In this document: in pieces, positions 59,969 to 64,000 of the stretch
Numbering within the stretch: position 1 is the first letter of the stretch
How the letters are laid out: every line of letters begins with the position of its first letter
Origin: JBBQZU01 sp038207425
GTDB taxonomy: Bacteria; Bacteroidota; Bacteroidia; Flavobacteriales_D; Cryomorphaceae
NCBI GenBank assembly: GCA_038207425.1
Contig: JBBQZU010000017.1
Span: forward strand, 16,400-80,399
Direction: 5' to 3'
DNA length: 64,000 nucleotides
Notes under the pieces: generated by a model
Databases searched by the model: none
What the model was told of the DNA's origin: nothing
What the model saw: the letters and a program-made list of their open reading frames with translations, nothing else
Made by a program: the position numbers and the translations under genes

Positions 59969-60574
59969 ATGATTAGTGCCAAGAAACAGGCTATTGAAAC
60001 GACAATTACTTATCAGGAGTACGTTGACGAGCTAATAAAGTTGGTAGCTCAAAACAAGACCAGCGGTGCGCACCAATCTGAAAAACTGGCGTATTATACC
60101 AAGCTGAATCTGAAGCGAATGCAGCGACTAGATAAAACGCTGAAGCTTCAATCTGAATTATTGGAAATAGCCAATTCATTGCCGTTCAAAACAAAATGGA
60201 TTGTAATATCGGAAGCCTGGTGTGGCGATGCCGCTCAAAACCTGCCTTATATTGCAGCACTGGCTCAGGCAGCAAATATACCTTTAGGCATTGTATATCG
60301 TGATGAAAATCCTGATTTCATGGATTTATATCTCACAAACGGCACACGCTCTATTCCTAAACTCATTGTTTTCGACGCAGCAACTGAAAGGGAACTCACC
60401 ACTTGGGGGCCAAGGCCAGCGAATGTGCAGGAAATAGTGAATAATTATAAGAAAAATGATGGTCAAACCGTGTCATTTGATACATTTACCGAAAGTGTGC
60501 ATCTTTGGTATACCAAAAATAATGGAGCTGAGCTGAGTAAGGAGCTCATAAATTTGCTTGGTGCCTTACCGTAA
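59969..60574 (+). CDS. thioredoxin-like protein with a single active-site cysteine
   Basis: A 201-residue cytoplasmic protein. The thioredoxin fold is visible in KWIVISEAWCGDAAQNLPYI, followed by NIPLGIVYRDENPDFMDLYL and the cis-proline strand SIPKLIVFDA. The active site is W-C-G-D-A, so the second cysteine of CxxC is missing; a mono-thiol (glutaredoxin- or peroxidase-like) or non-redox role is likely. The N-terminal 80 residues are helical. The next gene starts 25 bp later; a link between them is only positional. Confidence 0.85.
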   Translation: MISAKKQAIETTITYQEYVDELIKLVAQNKTSGAHQSEKLAYYTKLNLKRMQRLDKTLKLQSELLEIANSLPFKTKWIVISEAWCGDAAQNLPYIAALAQAANIPLGIVYRDENPDFMDLYLTNGTRSIPKLIVFDAATERELTTWGPRPANVQEIVNNYKKNDGQTVSFDTFTESVHLWYTKNNGAELSKELINLLGALP

Positions 60575-60599
60575 TAATTCACCTTAAATAATTCGAGCC

Positions 60600-61526
60600 A
60601 TGAAAAAGTTATCCGTTATAATTTTGTTGCTTTCAATTGCTCAATTTTCTTTAGCCCAAGGTGAAACAGACTCTGATTTGCTCAAAACGCAAATTAGAGA
60701 ACTTGAAAAAGTTGTAAAAACTGAAGAAAAAGAAGTTGAGAAGCTTGAGAAGAGTTTAGTCTCAGTTCGTCCGGCAGCGGAACAAGCCAGGCGCGATGCT
60801 GACAATATTAAGGAAATGTACGTCCAAAAAAAGTCCGCCTTTGAAGCATTTCATTATGACCAAAAAACTGCCACTCTGAAATCAAACCAAAAAGCACTGA
60901 AAAACCTTGACAAAGACGTAAAAACACTGGCGAAAAACCAGACCAAATTAGAAGCATCACTGAGCAATGCAACAACCGAGCATGAAATGCTTACTCAGCA
61001 AAACGGCAGCAGAAATGCAGAGCTTGAAATGGTAAAAACTCAAAACAATTCAGTTTCAAAAGAAGAAGAACAAGCGCATGCTGCATTGTTAAAGTCTAAA
61101 GAAGCACAAGGAACTGAGCAGCACAATAATGCCGTACTTTATAAGCAAAATATTGAAAAAGAAAAAGCGCTCGAAAAGGATGTGAGGAGTGTTCAAAAGA
61201 ATGCTTCCAAAAAACAAAATGAAATAGCTAAAACCAAATTGAGTGCGGATGAAAATGCAAAAAGAAAAATGGCTGTCGAAAAAGAATTTACAGATCTGAA
61301 GATTTCAGTTGATTCTCTCTCGGCCAAATTGGCTCTTATGAATCCAAAAAAAGTGAACAGAGAATTGGCTGATCTTGATAAACAAGCCAAAGAAGTTCAG
61401 CTTAACCACGCCAAGCTTCAGGCTGAGCTGGATCAAACCACCAGAACCATTAATGAGAAGCATGATTTGATGGAGAAACGTAAGCAGGAAATAAGAGAAA
61501 AGGAGAGCATCCTAAAGATGCAATAA
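60600..61526 (+). CDS. secreted coiled-coil protein, unknown function
   Basis: A 308-residue protein with a leader ending in SLAQ. The remainder (~20-308) is one long charged heptad-type coiled coil, rich in Lys, Glu, Gln and Ala and almost without Pro or aromatic residues (DADNIKEMYVQKKSAFEAFH, KSNQKALKNLDKDVKTLAKN, RELADLDKQAKEVQLNHAKL). It may tether or space components in the periplasm. No sorting domain or lipobox is seen. Followed by a possible hairpin before the convergent KdsC-like gene. Confidence 0.75.
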   Translation: MKKLSVIILLLSIAQFSLAQGETDSDLLKTQIRELEKVVKTEEKEVEKLEKSLVSVRPAAEQARRDADNIKEMYVQKKSAFEAFHYDQKTATLKSNQKALKNLDKDVKTLAKNQTKLEASLSNATTEHEMLTQQNGSRNAELEMVKTQNNSVSKEEEQAHAALLKSKEAQGTEQHNNAVLYKQNIEKEKALEKDVRSVQKNASKKQNEIAKTKLSADENAKRKMAVEKEFTDLKISVDSLSAKLALMNPKKVNRELADLDKQAKEVQLNHAKLQAELDQTTRTINEKHDLMEKRKQEIREKESILKMQ

Positions 61527-61546
61527 GAGTACTATCGGGCGTAAAA

Positions 61547-61571
61547 AATCCCCTTTCAGGGAGAAGCCTGA
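61547..61571 (-). terminator. possible terminator of the KdsC-like/FKBP unit
   Basis: On the minus strand a short CCCT-GAA-AGGG hairpin with one more weak pair is followed by a T6 run. The stem is only 4-5 bp, so support is weak. Confidence 0.35.
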
Positions 61572-61610
61572 TTAGAAAAAAACTTGATGCTTTCCTTTAA
61601 AAAACCAAAT

Positions 61611-62258
61611 TTATGTGTAGAGAATATAGTGGTCAATAAACTCTCTTACACATCCTTTACCACCATCTCTTGTAAGCACCACATGCGCAGCCCTTTTAGC
61701 CTCAGCTATAGCATTGTATGGTGCCGCACTTATACCTACGCGGCTTAGCAATTCTACATCATTTACATCATCGCCGATAAATGCGACATTCTCATAGCCG
61801 AGTCCCATTCCGTACAGCCAGGATTCAAGGACTTCGGCTTTGGGTTTTTTGCCTACATAAACATGCTTTATTCCCAACATTGCTGCTCTGTACTCAACTA
61901 CTTCGCTTCGCAGGGCAGCGCTGATTATTCCAAAATCAATTCCTTTAGAAACAGCCCTGCTAATGCCCATTCCATCCTTAACATCAAAGCGCTTCACTTC
62001 GTGCCCGTCAGAAGTATAATGCATCCCGCCATCAGTAAGCACACCGTCCACATCGAGCACTACAAGTTTAATTACTTTCTTGAGTAGCAGTTCCTTTCTC
62101 ATTGCCAGATTCACTGTATTCAGCGTCTCGAATGGGTAACCAAGTTGTGAAACAATATCCCAAAGATCATTTGGCGAGAGCTCAAAAAAAGCTTTGGCCG
62201 ATAGAGAAGGAGCTCCCCTATCGGCCAAAAGAAAGTTGATATTCTCAAAAAGCATCAT
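61611..62258 (-). CDS. KdsC-like HAD phosphatase (3-deoxy-D-manno-octulosonate 8-phosphate phosphatase) with N-terminal extension
   Basis: A 215-residue protein. The core (~60-215) is the KdsC-type C0 HAD phosphatase: LVVLDVDGVLTDGG, FDVKDGMGISRAVSKGIDFG, GKKPKAEVL and IGDDVNDVELLSRVG. KdsC makes free Kdo for lipopolysaccharide. The usual ITGRxS motif reads IISAALRS, so the GR pair is lost; an N-acylneuraminate-9-phosphatase-like substrate is the main alternative. A ~52-residue extension of unknown type precedes the core; MRKELLLKK would start a normal-length protein, but the upstream ATG overlaps the FKBP stop by 4 bp, which supports the long form. Confidence 0.82.
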   Translation of the reverse strand: MMLFENINFLLADRGAPSLSAKAFFELSPNDLWDIVSQLGYPFETLNTVNLAMRKELLLKKVIKLVVLDVDGVLTDGGMHYTSDGHEVKRFDVKDGMGISRAVSKGIDFGIISAALRSEVVEYRAAMLGIKHVYVGKKPKAEVLESWLYGMGLGYENVAFIGDDVNDVELLSRVGISAAPYNAIAEAKRAAHVVLTRDGGKGCVREFIDHYILYT

Positions 62259-62971
62259 TGACCTGCTTGAATTTCAATAAGTTCAATCTTGAAGATTAGA
62301 ACTTCATTTGGGCCAATATTTGGCGGTGAGCCACGCTCGCCATAACCTAATTCAGGAGGTATTGTAGCTTCTACACTGGTACCTACTTCCATTAGCATCA
62401 GCATTTCGGTCCACCCGGGAATTACTCTATTCAACGGGAATTCAGCAGGAGTGTCGCGCTCATAGCTGCTATCAAATACTTTACCATCGGTGGTGCGGCC
62501 TTCATAGTGAACTTTTACCTTATCCGTAGCAATTGGCTTGGCACCACTTCCTTGCTTTACTACTGTATAGTACACGCCATTTTCAGATTTTTTTAATTCA
62601 CTGTTTGAAGCAAGATTACTCATGTACGCTGCCGCTTTATCTGCCGATTCTTTAGACTTCTCAGCTTGCTTACGTTGCATAAAGGCACCGATCAATGTGT
62701 TGCCGGCTTCTTGCGAAATCTTCATATCCTCATCACTCTTTAGCGCGTCAATCAAGCCCTGAAGTACCACTTCCGGTAAAATTCCTTCAATTTCTGCTTG
62801 TCGAACATTTTGACCTAGCCCTGAGCCAAGTATGTAACTTAGCGAATCAAGTTCGGTGCGCAATTCACTGGCATCGGAACCAGCCTTTTTTGATTTTTGG
62901 GCGCAGGCGCTTGAGCCTAACATTAATGCAGCCGAGGCAAATAGGGCCAATCTTCTCATTTGTACTTTCAT
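62255..62971 (-). CDS. FKBP-type peptidyl-prolyl isomerase lipoprotein
   Basis: A 238-residue lipoprotein (start MKVQMRRLALFAS, lipobox GSSAC). The N-terminal ~100 residues are the helical dimerisation region of FkpA/Mip-like isomerases (SYILGSGLGQNVRQAEIEGI, ISQEAGNTLIGAFMQ). The FKBP domain has KVHYEGRTTDGKVFDSSYER, FPLNRVIPGWTEMLMLMEVG and IPPELGYGERGSPPNIGPNE. It helps fold periplasmic proteins. The KdsC-like gene overlaps its stop by 4 bp. The frame is open 12 codons further upstream, reaching over the yaaA remnant. Confidence 0.95.
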   Translation of the reverse strand: MKVQMRRLALFASAALMLGSSACAQKSKKAGSDASELRTELDSLSYILGSGLGQNVRQAEIEGILPEVVLQGLIDALKSDEDMKISQEAGNTLIGAFMQRKQAEKSKESADKAAAYMSNLASNSELKKSENGVYYTVVKQGSGAKPIATDKVKVHYEGRTTDGKVFDSSYERDTPAEFPLNRVIPGWTEMLMLMEVGTSVEATIPPELGYGERGSPPNIGPNEVLIFKIELIEIQAGQ

Positions 62972-62979
62972 TTGTTTGT

Positions 62980-63495
62980 TTATCTGGATTTGCGGGTAAA
63001 TACCCATTTATTGGTTCTAAGGTCAGAGAGTGATGCATTCAAACTGTAACCTTCGGCGTCAAAGTTCAAAAGATCTTTCGAATTATCAATACGATTTTTT
63101 ATCGCATACGCAGCCATAAGGCCACGGGCCTTTTTTGCAAAAAAACTAATCATTTGAAACTTGCCCGCCCGCTCCTCTTTAAATTCGGGTGTGATCACAG
63201 GAACTTTCAAGCTCTTGATATTTATTGCCTTCGCATATTGCTGCGAAGCTAAGTTGAGAATCCATTTTGAGGTATTTTCAATTAGCCTTGTTTTGATGTA
63301 GTCAGTAAGCGTTGGCTTCCAAAATGCGTAAAGGTTCTTTTTTTTAGAGGTTACAGCAAAGTCGGTTCCCATTTCCAGCCTGTATGGCAAAATTTCATCT
63401 GCAGGGCGAAGAATGCCGTATAGTCCTGAAATAATATATAAATGCTGTGCCTGTTGCACAACTCCAATAATACAATACTTTTCCCACACCACCAT
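62980..63495 (-). pseudogene. yaaA: yaaA (peroxide stress / UPF0246 protein) lacking its N-terminal part
   Basis: The remaining frame encodes the C-terminal two thirds of YaaA, a DNA-binding protein that limits iron-driven oxidative damage: YIISGLYGILRPADEILPYR, LEMGTDF, FKEERAGKFQMISFFAKKAR, GLMAAYAIKNRI and NFDAEGYSLN are characteristic. Normal proteins are ~250 residues; here about 100 N-terminal residues are missing upstream of AQHLYII. The frame then runs into the sequence bordering an insertion element. The ATG at 63495 lies in that border, so it is not the native start. The break is best explained by insertion of the IS. Confidence 0.75.
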
Positions 63496-63503
63496 GTGGA
63501 AAA
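63479..63503. repeat. hairpin at the yaaA / IS boundary
   Basis: TTTTCC-C-ACA (63479-63488), loop CCACCA, TGTGGAAAA (63495-63503) form a 9-bp stem with one bulged C. It may be part of the IS end or the target; the exact IS terminus cannot be placed. Confidence 0.4.
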
Positions 63504-64000
63504 CGCGTCAAATTACCTGTGGCAATAACCTCGCAACTTCCTATCTTCAAGCATGCAAGGACAAAAAGACATCCAACCCAAAATGATGTACCAGGTACAT
63601 CTGGACAGCCTTGTACCAATAGACAACTTTTAACGCAGGCTTTCGGCTGCGCTCGAATTGCACTTTCTGTACAAAGCCACCGAGCAGTAGTACGGCAAGG
63701 AAGGCCCGGACAGCATCGAGCCGGCGGTGTCCTTCAAGCTCTGTGTGGTCGGCTACCTCACCACCCGGGGCTCCGATCGTCAGCGGATAGAATATTGCAG
63801 CAACGGCCTTGATGTGCGGCTGTTTATTAAGTACGATATCGATGAGCCGCTGCCGTGGAATTCTACGATAAGCCGCACGCGCCAACTCTATGGGGAAGAA
63901 GTATTTCTGGGGCTCTTCCGCAAAGTGCTAGCCATGTGCGTGCACAAGGGCATGGTGCGCGGCCGTCGCCAGGCCATCGACTCAGCTTTTGTAAAAGCCA
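63504..64000 (+). mobile_element. IS1182-type insertion sequence, left part, runs off the window
   Basis: The DNA from about 63.5 kb to the right edge is visibly more GC-rich than the rest and encodes an IS1182-type transposase N-terminus. The left boundary is placed roughly, between the last recognisable yaaA codon (~63457) and the transposase start codon (63553). The right end is outside the window. Confidence 0.75.
63553..64000 (+). pseudogene. IS1182-family transposase, interrupted by two in-frame stop codons, 3' end outside window
   Basis: Reading from the ATG at 63553 in one frame gives MQGQKDIQPKMMYQVHLDSL, then ALELHFLYKA, KLCVVGYLTTRGSDRQ, DVRLFIKYDIDEPLPWNSTI, SRTRQLYGEEVFLGLFRKVL and RQAIDSAFVKA, i.e. 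the N-terminal domain of IS1182-type transposases (family length ~450-520). The frame is broken by TAA at 63631-63633 (after DNF, where the family has Tyr) and TAG at 63688-63690 (after EQ, again a Tyr position). No frameshift was found in the visible part, so decay is by point mutation. Function is probably lost unless the stops are suppressed. Confidence 0.8.

Noticed and set aside
63547..63885. Minus-strand open frame (112 residues) across the transposase region
   Set aside because: The + frame matches IS1182-type transposase across its length; the reverse frame is a shadow, made possible by the high GC content.
1..64000. tRNA, rRNA, tmRNA or CRISPR arrays
   Set aside because: I looked through the intergenic gaps for cloverleaf-like T-arm motifs and regularly spaced repeats and saw none; a covariance search was not possible.

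Overview
This window is a stretch of bacterial chromosome from the phylum Bacteroidota. The evidence is direct: at least six proteins end in a type A type IX secretion (T9SS) sorting domain, three end in the 'gliding motility-associated' (CHU_C, type B) C-terminal domain, there is a PorP/SprF-like outer-membrane protein, several families largely confined to this phylum occur (DUF4252, the ABC permease/M1 peptidase fusion), and many genes carry TAnnTTTG-type -7 promoter elements. The order within the phylum is uncertain; a marine Flavobacteriales-like or Chitinophagales-like genome would fit. The DNA looks moderately AT-rich by eye except for the last ~0.5 kb.

Layout. 1-5.8 kb: the end of a CHU_C protein, an AlkD-like repair protein, an orphan DNA methyltransferase with a half-duplicated body, a TlpA-like thioredoxin and release factor 3. 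5.9-18.0 kb: a secretome region with a PQQ-type sugar dehydrogenase, a six-PKD adhesin directly followed by its likely PorP/SprF partner, two lamin-tail-domain proteins, one of which also carries a CotH kinase-like domain. 18.1-22.7 kb: a tightly packed seven-gene unit (DUF4252-sorting-domain protein, ECF sigma factor, membrane anti-sigma candidate, two more DUF4252-type proteins, ABC ATPase, ABC permease). 22.7-31 kb: two unknown genes, an XRE regulator with repeated TACAnnTGTA sites upstream, a GmhB-like phosphatase, a CrtA-like monooxygenase, MsrB, a bifunctional aminolipid acyltransferase, a sorting-domain propeller and smpB. 31-41 kb: superoxide dismutase, a STAS-like protein, pyrD, HMG-CoA lyase, a glycosyltransferase, a membrane phosphoesterase, a second sigma/anti-sigma unit, DUF493, a small anchored protein and a kelch protein. 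41-46.4 kb: clpC and gyrA. 46.7-63 kb: a radical SAM protein with an unusual cysteine spacing, a TPR protein, a lamin-tail lipoprotein/propeller/porin operon, a CBS protein, an ABC ATPase with a permease-aminopeptidase fusion, a hydrolase, a thioredoxin-like protein, a coiled-coil protein, a KdsC-like phosphatase and an FKBP lipoprotein. 63-64 kb: a yaaA gene that has lost its 5' part, next to an IS1182-type element whose transposase frame already carries two stop codons.

How the genes work together. Core functions (prfC, smpB, pyrD, clpC, gyrA, sod) are scattered among cell-surface genes. The dominant theme is export and anchoring of large surface proteins by T9SS. Two separate ECF sigma/anti-sigma units suggest envelope-signal-driven regulation. 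I saw no tRNA, rRNA, CRISPR array, prophage or recognisable defence island. The best candidates for less-described biology are the sigma/DUF4252/ABC unit, the CX4CX2C radical SAM protein, the XRE operator cluster and the CotH multidomain surface protein. All functional statements rest on reading motifs by eye; no database search was possible.
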